NCBI RefSeq assembly: GCF_004331155.1
Contig: NZ_SJNZ01000003.1
Location: 124,001-188,000, forward strand
Length of the DNA: 64,000 nucleotides
Origin: Acinetobacter terrestris
GTDB taxonomy: Bacteria; Pseudomonadota; Gammaproteobacteria; Pseudomonadales; Moraxellaceae
Direction: 5' to 3'
Part shown: positions 8,418-20,615 of the stretch, in pieces
Position numbering within the stretch: the stretch's first letter is position 1
Layout: each line of letters starts with the position of its first letter
The notes under the pieces: model-generated
Databases searched by the model: none
What the model was told of the DNA's origin: nothing
Seen by the model: only the letters and a program-made list of their open reading frames with translations
Translations under genes and position numbers: made by a program

Positions 8418-10903
8418 TAAAAAATTCCTTTAAAGCCCACTGTTGCATAAGTTTTTTCTTCATCTTCACCATCGTAAGGATGTGTACCCCACCCTATTCC
8501 ATAGTTCAAACTCCATGTTCTAGAGAATTGCCAATCATGCTGATAGAACACGTTATAAATTGGCTTTGAAGAAACTCCATCTTGTCCAAAAGTGCCAATC
8601 ATTGCTTCAAAATGTTGTGTGAAATCCTTCTCATATTTGCGCCAAGTCGTCCAGTCATGCAGTAGAGTAAGTTCGGCGCTATAACTTTCTTCAGGATTGA
8701 AATAATCTACCCTCACATCATCGTTTTGACCGTAATACCCTGCTAAAGTCAAACTGGTAATATGATGGGGCGCCTGAAAAATCTGTTGTCTGAAGAATGC
8801 CATAATCTCCTGGCGCATATTGTCATCATCAATATCAGTCAGTTGATACATTACATTTGCTTCACGAGATTCATGCTGCCGCCAATGGACATCAAAAGTA
8901 TATGACTGACCTTCATTTCCATTTTTAATGGCTTGTAATGGAATATCTGCCTGACTATTAAATCCTAAGCCATACTGCCAATGATCGTTTAGCCATTGCG
9001 ACCAGCTCACCTGTACCCCAAAACGATCTTGATCTTGTTCATTATTTATACTTTGAGACAACATGATATTGGCATTTTTACGTCGAGACTCCCATTCAAG
9101 TCCAAGACCTATGCGTTGATCATCAATTTTGCCCGTATCATATTCAGCTGAACGAATACTATGATCGACATAGCTGCGGAAATTATCAAAAAACCACGGG
9201 CTATTAATCCGGGTTAAGTGATCCTGTTCGCGATTCCCTTTCAAGCGGTTAAGCAAAGCTGAGTTATCAGAATCACTTTCTGAAAAAGTACTTTGATGTT
9301 GAATAGATGCATGATTACGATCTTCGAGTTCTTTTTTACTTTTTATTAATCCCGTATCTTCAGGCATTGTTTGCATAAGATAAGCATTTTGGGTACGCCA
9401 TTGCTGGATATCCCCTAAGGCTTGCATATTCTCTAAATGACTAATTTGCATCCCATTATCTACAGGCTCTATCCCATCCCACTGAGCTAATATCCATTCT
9501 GAGCTTTGTGGCTTTTCACGCAAGCGTTGAACAAATGCACGATTATTTTGATAAACCACATTATTAGGTGCTTTAGCAACCAAGTTTTCAAAGTAATTTT
9601 CCGCTTTAGCATATTCATTTCGATATACATAATTAAGACCGACTAGTGACAAATATTCACTGCGATCATCATGTGGCACTTTATCTACTCCTTTTGCATT
9701 GCTATAACGAAAAGTAGGCAATAATTTGTCCATATCTAATAATAATTGTTGCGCTTCCTTAAATTTTTCCTGTTCAATTAAGGAATAATACAAGCTTGAG
9801 TAGAGCCTAAAACTTGGATAGTTTTTTTCTTGCAACAAATTTTTATAGAGCTTTTCAGCTACTTTGGGTTGTTCAGTATTTAAATATGCATCTGCAATCG
9901 ATTGGCGCACATAAGGTGGCATTTGCTCGATAGGTAAGCCAATTTTTGGTATTTGTTCAAGCAATTTTTTGGAACTATTTTTCGCATTTAATGCATAAAT
10001 ATATTCATAGTAAAATTGTCGCTTTATGCTAGGATTATTTGGCAACTGGGATTCATACTTCTCCATATCTGCAATGACTTGATCAAGTTTTTGATAAGGT
10101 TGGTTAGTTCCAAGATCTTGATAAGTATATAATTTAGAATATTGTTCAGCATTTTGAATACGCTGAGTAAATTCGCTAATTTTGGCATTTGCTCTAAGTA
10201 GAGGTTGTCTTTTGAGTATTTCATTATTTTGGAGATACTTTTCAGCCCGAGCATAATCAGCATTTGCCATAAGTGCCAATCCATACTGTTCCTGTGTATT
10301 GCTATCCGGATTTTTTTCAAAGGCTAGGCTGGCTGCATTTAATGCCTCAACCGGCATATCTAACATTCGATATGCATAAGAGAGCTGCGCTAAATAATCC
10401 GAGTCAATATAGTTGATATCAAGCGAAGAGAATGTTTTTTTCGATTCAAGCGTTTTTCCAGCTTCTGCTTGCAACACACCTGTCCACACCACCCACTTTT
10501 GATTTTGATCGGTCTGAGCGAATTTTTTTGCCCATTGTTCTGCCAATTCAAATTTTCTTAAATCACGCAATGCTTTAAGGACATCAATCTTTGCATATTC
10601 CGGAAATTGTTTATTTTGTATCCCAGCAAGATACTTAATATCTTGCTCAGTAAATTTTTGATGTTCATATGACATCACTACAAAATCAGCAATCAGTTTC
10701 TGATTGTTGGGTTGGAGACGCAATAATTGTCTGAGTTTTTGCAAGCCCGCATCTACTTGTCCTTGCTTAATCAACCCTACTGTTTTTTCACGTTGCGGAT
10801 CTATAGAGTCCCTATACAATAATTCTGCATGCAAGAATGTAGAAAAAAGTAAAGTTCCACAAGAGAGTGCAAGTAGGTTTAATTTAAAATTTATTTTATT
10901 CAT
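8417..10903 (-). CDS. pgaA: PgaA, outer-membrane PNAG export porin with TPR domain
   Basis: 828 aa from ATG 10903; an in-frame GTG at 10918 would add 5 residues and neither start has a strong ribosome site. MNKINFKLNLLALS...FLHA is a signal peptide. Residues ~30-500 are helical TPR-like repeats (for example PNNQKLIADFVV, YARAEKYLQNN, YAKAENYFENLV), which in E. coli PgaA guide deacetylated polymer. The last ~270 residues are a beta-barrel with alternating aromatic strands and end in GFKGIF, a typical Phe-terminated barrel. First gene of the pgaABCD operon. Confidence 0.93.
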   Translation of the reverse strand: MNKINFKLNLLALSCGTLLFSTFLHAELLYRDSIDPQREKTVGLIKQGQVDAGLQKLRQLLRLQPNNQKLIADFVVMSYEHQKFTEQDIKYLAGIQNKQFPEYAKIDVLKALRDLRKFELAEQWAKKFAQTDQNQKWVVWTGVLQAEAGKTLESKKTFSSLDINYIDSDYLAQLSYAYRMLDMPVEALNAASLAFEKNPDSNTQEQYGLALMANADYARAEKYLQNNEILKRQPLLRANAKISEFTQRIQNAEQYSKLYTYQDLGTNQPYQKLDQVIADMEKYESQLPNNPSIKRQFYYEYIYALNAKNSSKKLLEQIPKIGLPIEQMPPYVRQSIADAYLNTEQPKVAEKLYKNLLQEKNYPSFRLYSSLYYSLIEQEKFKEAQQLLLDMDKLLPTFRYSNAKGVDKVPHDDRSEYLSLVGLNYVYRNEYAKAENYFENLVAKAPNNVVYQNNRAFVQRLREKPQSSEWILAQWDGIEPVDNGMQISHLENMQALGDIQQWRTQNAYLMQTMPEDTGLIKSKKELEDRNHASIQHQSTFSESDSDNSALLNRLKGNREQDHLTRINSPWFFDNFRSYVDHSIRSAEYDTGKIDDQRIGLGLEWESRRKNANIMLSQSINNEQDQDRFGVQVSWSQWLNDHWQYGLGFNSQADIPLQAIKNGNEGQSYTFDVHWRQHESREANVMYQLTDIDDDNMRQEIMAFFRQQIFQAPHHITSLTLAGYYGQNDDVRVDYFNPEESYSAELTLLHDWTTWRKYEKDFTQHFEAMIGTFGQDGVSSKPIYNVFYQHDWQFSRTWSLNYGIGWGTHPYDGEDEEKTYATVGFKGIF

Positions 10904-10918
10904 TTTCAAAGTATTCAC

Positions 10919-11224
10919 AATTCATTGTTATTAATTATTGCAATGCTATAAACAATACCCTCAAACCTAATCAGATCAAAATTATTTGTGTTTAATTTTG
11001 TGTTTTTAGATATTAATGTGATATTTATCACTTTATAATAACCATGAAAAATCTAATATTTATTTATATTTTTCTTATCAGAGCATCTTCTATTCTAATA
11101 AATAGCCCGATTTATATTTACTTATCCATCCGATAATTTTTAGATTAAATTTTTCAAATGACTACCAGAGTTAATTTCCAACTGGTCATCATTTATTTTT
11201 TATAATTTTAAAATCCAACTCAAT
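10919..11224. other. AT-rich promoter region of pgaABCD
   Basis: A ~300-bp spacer upstream of the minus-strand pga operon with no coding signal. The notable element is the TGTGA-N6-TCACT dyad at 11017-11032, about 110 bp before pgaA. I could not choose a confident -35/-10 pair in such AT-rich DNA. Confidence 0.6.
11017..11032. promoter_or_regulatory. CRP/Vfr-like dyad upstream of pgaA
   Basis: TGTGA-TATTTA-TCACT matches 9 of the 10 conserved bases of the CRP consensus TGTGA-N6-TCACA and lies inside the perfect palindrome GTGATA-TT-TATCAC. It sits ~115 bp upstream of the pgaA start, compatible with control of PNAG synthesis by a Crp/Vfr homologue. Binding is not shown; one such match in AT-rich DNA can arise by chance. 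Confidence 0.4.
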
Positions 11225-11252
11225 AAAAAAGCTCTCTAATGAGAGCTTTTTT
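11225..11252 (-). terminator. Intrinsic terminator after sucD
   Basis: AAAAAAGCTCTC-TAAT-GAGAGCTTTTTT, 14 nt beyond the sucD stop. It is symmetric, so it could work in both directions. Confidence 0.88.
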
Positions 11253-11265
11253 ATTTTGCTAAAAA

Positions 11266-12156
11266 TTAAGCTAAACCTTTATCCTTCAGCAACTGATACA
11301 TCGTCGAACCCAATTCTGCTGGACTACGGGTATACGCCATTCCAGCTTTTTCAAAGGCAGCAAATTTTTCTTCTGCTGTGCCTTTACCGCCTGAAATAAT
11401 CGCACCCGCATGTCCCATACGTTTACCTTTAGGTGCAGTTACACCCGCAATATAACCGACCACAGGCTTGGTCACATTCGATTGAATATATTCCGCAGCC
11501 TCTTCTTCTGCTGTTCCGCCAATTTCGCCAATCATAATAATGGCTTCTGTTTGCGGATCTTCCTGGAACAGTTTTAAGCAATCAATCTGGTTCATACCTG
11601 GAATTGGATCACCTCCGATTCCGATACAAGTCGACTGGCCCAGGCCAAGCTTAGTGGTTTGCGCCACAGCTTCATAAGTCAAAGTTCCTGAACGTGAAAT
11701 AATACCAATTTTACCCGGCTGATGAATATGGCCCGGCATAATGCCGATTTTACATTCACCTGGGGTAATAATTCCCGGACAGTTTGGACCAATTAAGCGT
11801 GCGTTATTACCATAAGTTTCTAAATAGCGTTTGGCTTTAAGCATATCCAGAGTGGGTACGCCTTCTGTGATCACTACAATTAGCTCAATACCCGAATCAA
11901 TCGATTCAATAATTGAATCCAATACAAAAGGTGCAGGCACATAAATAGAGGTTGCAGTCGCACCTGTTTCACGTACCGCTTCTTTCATGGTATTAAAAAC
12001 TGGCAGGCTTAAATGTGTTTGACCGCCTTTACCCGGTGTTACTCCACCAACTACTTTGGTTCCATAAGCAATTGACTGTTCTGAATGAAAAGTTCCGTTT
12101 TTACCGGTAAACCCTTGTACCAACACGGTTGTGTCTTTATTTACTAATACGCTCAT
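11266..12156 (-). CDS. sucD: Succinyl-CoA synthetase (ADP/GDP-forming) subunit alpha
   Basis: 296 aa, normal family length. The N-terminal CoA-binding Rossmann domain begins [20 protein letters not shown]. The C-terminal ligase domain carries the phosphohistidine site [17 protein letters not shown] near residues 250-266. With SucC it forms the enzyme that couples succinyl-CoA to succinate conversion with substrate-level phosphorylation. Located 13 bp downstream of sucC and clearly co-transcribed with it. Confidence 0.97.
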   Translation of the reverse strand: MSVLVNKDTTVLVQGFTGKNGTFHSEQSIAYGTKVVGGVTPGKGGQTHLSLPVFNTMKEAVRETGATATSIYVPAPFVLDSIIESIDSGIELIVVITEGVPTLDMLKAKRYLETYGNNARLIGPNCPGIITPGECKIGIMPGHIHQPGKIGIISRSGTLTYEAVAQTTKLGLGQSTCIGIGGDPIPGMNQIDCLKLFQEDPQTEAIIMIGEIGGTAEEEAAEYIQSNVTKPVVGYIAGVTAPKGKRMGHAGAIISGGKGTAEEKFAAFEKAGMAYTRSPAELGSTMYQLLKDKGLA

Positions 12157-12169
12157 GATTGATACTCCC

Positions 12170-13336
12170 TTACGCTTTCACTGCAGCAACAATTTTTTCT
12201 GCGGCATCCGCCAGACCATTCGCAGAAATTAATTTCAAACCTGATTCATCGAGTAATTTTGCCCCTAACTCTGAATTGTTGCCTTCTAGGCGAACAACTA
12301 CAGGCACATTGACATGTACTTCCTGAACCGCTGCAATAATTGCTTCTGCAATCATGTCACAACGTACAATTCCACCAAAGATATTGATCAAGACACCTTG
12401 CACAGAAGCATCTGAAAGGATGATTTTAAATGCTTCAATGACCCGGTCTTTGGTTGCACCACCGCCCACATCAAGGAAGTTCGCAGGTTGGCCACCATAG
12501 AGTTTAATGATGTCCATGGTTGCCATGGCAAGACCGGCACCATTGACCATACAGCCAATGTTACCTTCAAGTGCAACATAATTCAGATCAAATTCTGAAG
12601 CCTTCAATTCACGCTCATTTTCCTGAGATTTATCACGCATTGCTTCAATTTCAGGCAAGCGATACAGTGCATTTGAATCGATGCCCACTTTGGCATCAAC
12701 ACAAAGGATATCGCCATTTTCTCGAACTGAAAGTGGATTAATTTCAAACAGGGCAAAATCATTTTCAATAAATGCCTGATAAGCAGCCGTCATAATTTTG
12801 ACAAATTGGTTGATTTGTCCATCTTTTAAATTGAGTGCAAATGCGACTTCACGCGCCTGAAACGGCATAAGACCGATCAGTGGGTCAACTTCGACTTTGA
12901 TAATTTTTTCAGGGGTTTCTTCTGCGACTTTTTCAATTTCGACACCACCTTCTGTGGATGCCATAAAGGTCACGCGGCGACTTGAACGGTCCACCACTGC
13001 ACCAAGGTACAGTTCACGTTCAACCGGATAGACATCTTCACACACCAGAACACTATTCACCGGCTGCCCATTGGCATCGGTCTGATAGGTCACTAGGCGG
13101 GTACCAATAATACCATTTATATATTCGGCAGCTTCATCGCTTGATTTTACGACTTTTACCCCGCCGGCTTTACCCCGCCCCCCAGCATGAACTTGAGCTT
13201 TCATTACGGCAAATTTACCGCCAAGTTGCTCAAACGCTGCTACCGCTTCTGCTGCATTCGTGGCAAGTACACCCTCCTGAACAGGCATACCATATTTTTT
13301 TAATAACGCTTTTGCTTGATACTCATGTAAATTCAT
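12170..13336 (-). CDS. sucC: Succinyl-CoA synthetase subunit beta
   Basis: 388 aa. The ATP-grasp fold starts [20 protein letters not shown]; the nucleotide-binding [16 protein letters not shown], Mg-site segment FEINPLSV and the C-terminal CoA-ligase region with FGGIVRCD are all present. First gene of sucCD. It is separated from lpdA by 172 bp that include an intrinsic terminator at 13476-13503, so sucCD may depend partly on its own promoter or on read-through. Confidence 0.97.
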   Translation of the reverse strand: MNLHEYQAKALLKKYGMPVQEGVLATNAAEAVAAFEQLGGKFAVMKAQVHAGGRGKAGGVKVVKSSDEAAEYINGIIGTRLVTYQTDANGQPVNSVLVCEDVYPVERELYLGAVVDRSSRRVTFMASTEGGVEIEKVAEETPEKIIKVEVDPLIGLMPFQAREVAFALNLKDGQINQFVKIMTAAYQAFIENDFALFEINPLSVRENGDILCVDAKVGIDSNALYRLPEIEAMRDKSQENERELKASEFDLNYVALEGNIGCMVNGAGLAMATMDIIKLYGGQPANFLDVGGGATKDRVIEAFKIILSDASVQGVLINIFGGIVRCDMIAEAIIAAVQEVHVNVPVVVRLEGNNSELGAKLLDESGLKLISANGLADAAEKIVAAVKA

Positions 13337-13475
13337 CGAATAACCTTTTATTACTTTTTCGCTTTGTTATGACCCACCAATACCCAGACATCCATCAAAG
13401 CAGTATTGGCATTTTTTAAAATCTTTCTTATCTTTATTTTTAGATGATTATTCACTTAAAAACAACCACCAAATG

Positions 13476-13503
13476 TAAAAAGAGCGGCCGGAGCCGCTCT
13501 TTC
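13476..13503 (-). terminator. Intrinsic terminator between lpdA and sucC
   Basis: On the minus strand AGAGCGGC-TCCG-GCCGCTCT is followed by a run of T, 6 nt past the lpdA stop. The GC-rich 8-bp stem is one of the strongest terminators in the window. It splits the TCA gene cluster into sdhCDAB, sucAB-lpdA and sucCD units. Confidence 0.85.
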
Positions 13504-13508
13504 AAGAA

Positions 13509-14975
<1,467 letters not shown>

Positions 14976-15002
14976 CTAAGCCCATGGATTTATTCTTTAG
15001 AA

Positions 15003-16220
15003 TTAAAGGTCAAGGATAAGGCGAGCTGGTTCTTCTAACAATTCTTTAATTGCTACAAGGAAACCTACAGCTTCTTTACCATCGATTAAACGGTGGTCAT
15101 AAGAAAGTGCCAAGTACATCATTGGTAAAATTTCAACTTGACCATTTACAGCCATAGGACGCTCTTGGATTTTGTGCATACCCAAGATTGCAGTTTGTGG
15201 CGTGTTCAAGATAGGTGTAGATAGCAATGAACCGAAAGTACCACCATTAGTAATGGTGAATGTACCGCCAGTCATGTCTTCAATACCCAATTTACCGTCA
15301 CGTGCTTTAGCAGCAAAACCGCGAATGCCGTTTTCAACTTCAGCATAGTTCATGCGGTCTGTATCACGAAGTACAGGAACCACTAAACCACGTTCAGAAG
15401 ATACTGCAACACCGATGTCATAGTAACCGTGATACACGATATCATCGCCATCAATTGAAGCATTTACCGCTGGGTAGCGTTTAAGTGCTTCAGTTGCCGC
15501 TTTAACGAAGAATGACATAAAGCCAAGACGCGCACCATGACGCTTCTCGAATGCATCTTTGTATTGAGCACGCATTTCCATGATTGGTTTCATGTTCACT
15601 TCGTTAAACGTAGTCAACATTGCAGTGCTTTGTGTAGCAGCAAGCAGACGTTCAGCAACACGTTTACGTAAACGAGTCATTGGAACACGTTTTTCAATAC
15701 GTTCGCCAATTGCCACGCTTAAAGGTGCAGCAGCAGGAGCCGCTGGTTTAGCTTGATGGCTTGCAACATCTTCTTTCGTGATGCGGCCACCGCGACCAGT
15801 ACCCGCAACATCAGCAGCCGCAATACCAGTTTCAGTTAATGCTTTACGTACCGCAGGCGCTTGGTCAGCAACAGGTTGAGCACGTTCAACCACAGGTGCA
15901 GCACCCGCTTCAGTTTGAGACGCAGCTTGTTCAACTTGTCCTTCAGACTGAACTGCTTGAGTTTGAGCAGCACCAGAAACAGCACCTTCTTCAAACTGTG
16001 CAATCACTTCATTAGAAAGAACAGTTTCGCCTTCACCTTTAATGATGGTTGCGATTGTACCGTCAGCAGGAGCAACAACTTCTAAAACAACTTTATCAGT
16101 TTCGATATCGCAGATCACTTCATCACGTGATACAGCTTCACCTGGTTGTTTGTGCCAAGTTGCAATCGTACCGTCTGCAACTGACTCTGGGAATACCGGT
16201 GCTTTAATTTCGGTTGCCAT
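15003..16220 (-). CDS. sucB: Dihydrolipoyllysine-residue succinyltransferase (E2 of 2-oxoglutarate dehydrogenase)
   Basis: 405 aa. The N-terminal lipoyl domain carries the modified lysine in [15 protein letters not shown] (~41-55). An Ala/Gln-rich linker follows, then the E3-binding domain ([11 protein letters not shown]...[11 protein letters not shown], ~125-155) and the catalytic core with the active-site SYDHRLIDG near 375. It transfers succinyl groups to CoA. Start and the sucA stop overlap as TAATG, indicating translational coupling. Confidence 0.97.
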   Translation of the reverse strand: MATEIKAPVFPESVADGTIATWHKQPGEAVSRDEVICDIETDKVVLEVVAPADGTIATIIKGEGETVLSNEVIAQFEEGAVSGAAQTQAVQSEGQVEQAASQTEAGAAPVVERAQPVADQAPAVRKALTETGIAAADVAGTGRGGRITKEDVASHQAKPAAPAAAPLSVAIGERIEKRVPMTRLRKRVAERLLAATQSTAMLTTFNEVNMKPIMEMRAQYKDAFEKRHGARLGFMSFFVKAATEALKRYPAVNASIDGDDIVYHGYYDIGVAVSSERGLVVPVLRDTDRMNYAEVENGIRGFAAKARDGKLGIEDMTGGTFTITNGGTFGSLLSTPILNTPQTAILGMHKIQERPMAVNGQVEILPMMYLALSYDHRLIDGKEAVGFLVAIKELLEEPARLILDL

Positions 16221-19060
16221 TATTTAGAATCTCCTGATTGTTCAGCTACGATCGCCAATGCGTCATTTACTAGCTGAGCTTGTTGTTTTGCATGCAAATA
16301 TGGTGAACCACAAGCTGGCGCAGCAGAAGCTGGACGGCCTGCGTAACTGATACGGACTTGTTTAGCAGATTTCATCACATCGTCATATAGACGTGGAGCG
16401 ATGAATAACCAAGCACCTTGGTTTTTCGGCTCTTCTTGAGTCCAGACCACTTCTTTCAGGTTTGGATAAGAAGCAAGTACTTCAGCAATACGTTGTTCTG
16501 GGTATGGATACAATTGTTCAATACGAACGATTGCAGTGTTATTTAGGTTTTCTGCACGACGTTTTTCAAGTAAATCGTAGTAAACCTTACCACCACAAAG
16601 AACTAAACGAGTTACGTCAGCGTGGTTGATTTGATCTACTTCATCAATCACGGTTTGGAATGTACCGGTCGCAAGCTCATCTAAAGTAGAGGTTGCAAGT
16701 TTGTGACGAAGCAATGACTTCGGTGAAGTCACGATCAATGGCTTACGGATTGGACGAACTGCTTGACGACGCAATGCATGGAAAATCTGTGCAGGCGTGG
16801 TCGGTGTAATCACTTGCATGTTGTCTTCAGCACATAACTGTAAGAAACGCTCTAAACGTGCAGATGAATGCTCTGGACCCTGACCTTCATAACCGTGTGG
16901 AAGCAACATGGTCAAACCACATACACGTTCCCATTTGGTTTCACCTGAAGCGATGAACTGGTCAATTACAACCTGTGCACAGTTCGCGAAGTCACCAAAT
17001 TGTGCTTCCCAAACAATCAAACCATGCGGAATGGTGGTTGCATAACCATATTCAAACGCAAGCACCGCCATCTCTGACAACAATGAGTCATAAATTGCAG
17101 TACGTGGTTGATTTTCTTTCAAGTTACATAATGGAATGTAAGTTGAACCATCCACCTGGTTATGCAATTTTGCATGACGATGCGAGAAAGTACCACGACC
17201 CACGTCTTCACCGGTAATACGAACCATGTAGCTTTCATCAAGCAAGGTTGCATAGGCTAAAGTTTCAGCCGCACCCCAGTTTAATGGCATTTCACCGGTT
17301 TGCATTTTCAAGCGTTCATCAATCACTTTAGAAACTTGACGTTGCATCACGAAACCTTCAGGAAGCTCGCGCATTTTTGTGCCAAGTTCTTTCAAGCGTT
17401 CGATTGGGACAGTGGTATCCCAAACATCTGTATACTCATGACCTAAATAAGGTTTCCAGTCTACAAACATTTTTGTATTTGGCTCGAGCACCAATGCATT
17501 GGCAACGTGTTTGCCTGCTTCAAGATCTGAACGGTAATTTTCAACCATTTGATCCGCAGCGGCACGGTCAACCACACCTTCTTTAACCAGTTGATCTGCA
17601 TAAAGTGCACGTGTAGTGACTTTTTTGTTGATCACTTGATACATCATTGGCTGGGTTGCTGCTGGCTCATCCGCTTCGTTATGACCACGACGACGGTAGC
17701 AGAACATGTCAATCACAACGTCTTTACGGAAAGTATGACGGAAGTCATGCGCCAATTGAGTCACGAAAATCACAGCTTCTGGATCATCGCCATTCACATG
17801 GAATACCGGCGCCTGAATCATTTTCGCGATATCAGTACAGTATTCTGTAGAACGTGCATCACGTGGATCAGATGTTGTAAAGCCCACCTGGTTATTTACC
17901 ACGATGTGAACTGTACCACCTACTGTATAACCACGAGTTTGTGACATCTGGAAGGTTTCTTGGTTTACACCTTGACCTGCAAATGCTGCATCACCATGTA
18001 CAATAATTGGCAATACATCATCACCACCAATGTCTTTACGACGCACTTGACGAGCACGTACAGAACCTTCGACTACAGGTCCAACGATTTCCAAGTGTGA
18101 TGGGTTGAACGCCAATGCCAAGTGAACTTCGCCACCTGGAGTCATTACGTTAGATGAGAAACCTTGGTGGTATTTAACGTCACCAGAACCTTTTTTATGA
18201 ATTGATTTACCTTCAAATTCACCAAAAAGATCTGCCGGGTTTTTACCCATAATATTAACTAGAAGGTTGAGACGACCACGGTGTGGCATACCAATCACAA
18301 CTTCTTTACAACCTACAGAACCTGCACGTTGAATAATTTCATTTACCATCGGGATAAATGATTCACCGCCTTCAACACCAAAGCGTTTAGCACCAACGTA
18401 TTTGTTACCGAGGAATTTTTCCAGGCCTTCAGCTGCAGTTAAACGCTCAAGAACGTGTTTTTTCTGTTCTGCATTAAAGTTAAATTGACCCTTCGCACCT
18501 TCAAGACGTTGTTGAATCCAACGTTTCTCTTTGGTGTCAACAATATGCATGTATTCAGTACCAACAGAACCGCAATAAACGGCTTCCATTGCTTCAACCA
18601 TTTCACCAAGCGTCGCTTGTGTTTTACCCAGTGCAAGGTTGCCTGTATTAAATACAGTATCAAGATCAGATTTAGTTAAACCGTGCGAAGCAAGATCAAG
18701 ATCAGGCACGTCTTCACGTTTTGCCAAACCTAATGGATCCAGTTTTGCTTTTTGATGACCACGGTTACGATAGGCAGCAATTAGTTGTAAAACGCCAATT
18801 TGACGACGTTCATGCTCAGAACTTACAGAACTTTGAACAACAGGTTGTACGCGGCTTGAATTGCGACCTAATAAAAGGAATTGCTCACGTACATTGCTAT
18901 GTGGTTGATCACCTTTAGGGAATTTATCGAAATATTCGCGCCAGTCAGCTCCAACAGAGTCTGGTGACGTCAAATAATGTTCATAAAGTTCTTCAATATA
19001 CGCTGCACTGTCAGCGCTTAGTTCAGTGTCAAGACGCAGTGCGTCAGCAACTTCTTGCAT
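16220..19060 (-). CDS. sucA: 2-oxoglutarate dehydrogenase E1 component
   Basis: 946 aa from ATG 19060 ([10 protein letters not shown]); an ATG at 19072 adds four residues but has AGGAA directly abutting it, so I prefer the internal start. The N-terminal segment [20 protein letters not shown], the [11 protein letters not shown] and thiamine-diphosphate-binding [17 protein letters not shown] regions, and the transketolase-like C-terminal half ([37 protein letters not shown]) are as in the family. It decarboxylates 2-oxoglutarate and passes the succinyl group to SucB. First gene of sucAB-lpdA, with an ~820-bp upstream spacer. Confidence 0.97.
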   Translation of the reverse strand: MQEVADALRLDTELSADSAAYIEELYEHYLTSPDSVGADWREYFDKFPKGDQPHSNVREQFLLLGRNSSRVQPVVQSSVSSEHERRQIGVLQLIAAYRNRGHQKAKLDPLGLAKREDVPDLDLASHGLTKSDLDTVFNTGNLALGKTQATLGEMVEAMEAVYCGSVGTEYMHIVDTKEKRWIQQRLEGAKGQFNFNAEQKKHVLERLTAAEGLEKFLGNKYVGAKRFGVEGGESFIPMVNEIIQRAGSVGCKEVVIGMPHRGRLNLLVNIMGKNPADLFGEFEGKSIHKKGSGDVKYHQGFSSNVMTPGGEVHLALAFNPSHLEIVGPVVEGSVRARQVRRKDIGGDDVLPIIVHGDAAFAGQGVNQETFQMSQTRGYTVGGTVHIVVNNQVGFTTSDPRDARSTEYCTDIAKMIQAPVFHVNGDDPEAVIFVTQLAHDFRHTFRKDVVIDMFCYRRRGHNEADEPAATQPMMYQVINKKVTTRALYADQLVKEGVVDRAAADQMVENYRSDLEAGKHVANALVLEPNTKMFVDWKPYLGHEYTDVWDTTVPIERLKELGTKMRELPEGFVMQRQVSKVIDERLKMQTGEMPLNWGAAETLAYATLLDESYMVRITGEDVGRGTFSHRHAKLHNQVDGSTYIPLCNLKENQPRTAIYDSLLSEMAVLAFEYGYATTIPHGLIVWEAQFGDFANCAQVVIDQFIASGETKWERVCGLTMLLPHGYEGQGPEHSSARLERFLQLCAEDNMQVITPTTPAQIFHALRRQAVRPIRKPLIVTSPKSLLRHKLATSTLDELATGTFQTVIDEVDQINHADVTRLVLCGGKVYYDLLEKRRAENLNNTAIVRIEQLYPYPEQRIAEVLASYPNLKEVVWTQEEPKNQGAWLFIAPRLYDDVMKSAKQVRISYAGRPASAAPACGSPYLHAKQQAQLVNDALAIVAEQSGDSK

Positions 19061-19124
19061 TTGTGGACCCATTTCCTATTGCAAAAACATTTTCAGGATG
19101 CTTTTTAAGCGAACCCATGATTAA

Positions 19125-19151
19125 TAATGTCAAATTGGTAACATGACATTA
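19125..19151. promoter_or_regulatory. Dyad ~65 bp upstream of sucA
   Basis: TAATGTCA, 11 nt, TGACATTA: a perfect 8-bp inverted repeat. On the minus strand it provides a TTGACA hexamer pointing towards sucA, but I see no good -10 at 17 bp. Part of the element is repeated at 19419-19439. Confidence 0.4.
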
Positions 19152-19416
19152 GTCCCCAGCAGGCATAAGCCATGAGGCGTTATCACTACATCAGGAATAA
19201 CCCAATGTAAATAATGAATCATAACGCCCTTATTGGCATCATCACTCATTTAAATACTCGACCGAAACCGAGCAATTTTTTTGCAAATCGACTTAGAAAA
19301 AACAACTACGCGACCTGTTTTTTCTAAAACGATTGTTCTCTAGTTATAAACCTTATACACCTTCTAAAATGTTGAAAAAATGTACATAAACAAGGCTCTT
19401 TTTTTAAATATAACGA

Positions 19417-19466
19417 TGTGTCAAATCGTAACATGATATCTCGTTACAATTGATTTTTTTGACACA
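19417..19466. promoter_or_regulatory. Nested dyad far upstream of sucA
   Basis: TGTGTCAAA (19417-19425) pairs with TTTGACACA (19458-19466), and inside them GTAAC (19428-19432) pairs with GTTAC (19443-19447). It includes the second copy of the TGTCAAAT..GTAACATG motif found next to sucA. Could be an operator or an RNA fold; inferred only. Confidence 0.35.
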
Positions 19467-19846
19467 TACCTCTCATAAATTAGCGAAATACATAGTGACT
19501 ATTTTCATCTAAGCTATGGTGCTTTATTTAATAATTGGATTCAATGTAGACCATAGTCCCAAGCCAACAATTCCAATACAACAAAAGAGAGCGCAACATT
19601 TAAATTGGCCCTCTTTATTTAACTCATATCTTAACATTTTAATCTCAACTTTGCAGACTCAAGCTTGAGATTGGCGCTTTAATTATCAATTCGAACAACT
19701 TAACTACAATTCAACGAAACCATAATTCAATTTAGCGCCCATTTTAAGCAATTCCACTGCTTTGAATCGACACAAATAGTAAATAGGTTCACCTCCCCCA
19801 TACATTTTTTGCATGATTCTATCAATCATCCTGATATTCAAAGCAT

Positions 19847-19878
19847 AAAAAAAGCACGCTCTAAAGCGTGCTTTTTTT
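19847..19878 (-). terminator. Intrinsic terminator after sdhB
   Basis: GCACGCT-CTAA-AGCGTGC flanked by A and T runs, 12-13 nt beyond the sdhB stop. It ends the sdhCDAB transcript before the sucA leader. Confidence 0.9.
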
Positions 19879-19890
19879 GACTGATACAGA

Positions 19891-20601
19891 TTAACCTGCT
19901 TGGTCTAACAACATGTTGCGAATGTGACCAATCGCTTTAGTTGGATTCAAACCTTTAGGACAAACTGATACGCAGTTCATGATGCCTTTACAACGGAACA
20001 AGCTGAATGGGTCGTCAAGACGAGCCAAACGATCTTGAGTTGCAGAATCACGCGAGTCAATAATGAAGCGGTATGCATTCAACAATGCTGAAGGACCCAA
20101 GAATTTATCTGGGTTCCACCAGAATGATGGACATGCTGTTGAACAACATGCACAAAGAATACATTCATAAAGACCGTTCAAATGCTCACGTTCTTCTGGA
20201 GACTGTAAACGTTCTTTCGCTGGCGCTGGCTGATTGTTAATCAGGAATGGCTGGATTTTATGGAATTGATCGTAGAACTGATTCATGTCTACAATCAAGT
20301 CTTTAATCACAGGTAAACCTGGTAAAGGACGGATGGTGATTTCATTTGGTAAATCGTTAAGATTCCACAAACAAGCCAAACCGTTTTTACCGTTGATGTT
20401 TACACCATCAGAACCGCAAATACCTTCACGACATGAACGACGGAACGTTAAAGATTCGTCTTGTACTTTCAACGCAAGAAGAGCGTCAAGCAACATACGA
20501 TGCTTGTCAGTCAACTCAAGTTTAAAAGTTTGCATGTACGGTGCTTTATCCTTGTCAGGATCATAGCGGTAGATATGGAATGTACGGATACCTCTACTCA
20601 T
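19891..20601 (-). CDS. sdhB: Succinate dehydrogenase iron-sulfur subunit
   Basis: 236 aa. The three cluster regions are clear: [2Fe-2S] in SCREGICGSDGVNINGKNGLAC (~58-80), [4Fe-4S] in CILCACCSTACP (~147-158), and the [3Fe-4S] ligands in CKGIMNCVSVCPKG (~204-217). It passes electrons from SdhA FAD to ubiquinone. Last gene of sdhCDAB, 14 bp after sdhA. Confidence 0.97.
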   Translation of the reverse strand: MSRGIRTFHIYRYDPDKDKAPYMQTFKLELTDKHRMLLDALLALKVQDESLTFRRSCREGICGSDGVNINGKNGLACLWNLNDLPNEITIRPLPGLPVIKDLIVDMNQFYDQFHKIQPFLINNQPAPAKERLQSPEEREHLNGLYECILCACCSTACPSFWWNPDKFLGPSALLNAYRFIIDSRDSATQDRLARLDDPFSLFRCKGIMNCVSVCPKGLNPTKAIGHIRNMLLDQAG

Positions 20602-20615
20602 CTTTATTCTCCTGA

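Larger units (their letters stand above)
19061..19846. other. Long leader and promoter region of sucAB-lpdA
   Basis: About 790 bp between sucA and sdhB with no coding signal. It contains two related copies of TGTCAAATYGKTAACATGAYAT (19128-19149 and 19419-19439), a nested dyad at 19417-19466, and a GGCGTTAT/ATAACGCC inverted repeat (19176-19183 and 19221-19228). These suggest regulated expression of sucA separately from the upstream sdh operon. Confidence 0.55.

Noticed and set aside
17549..17944. Plus-strand 131-codon frame inside sucA
   Set aside because: Antisense to a fully conserved sucA region, no ribosome site and no recognisable protein.
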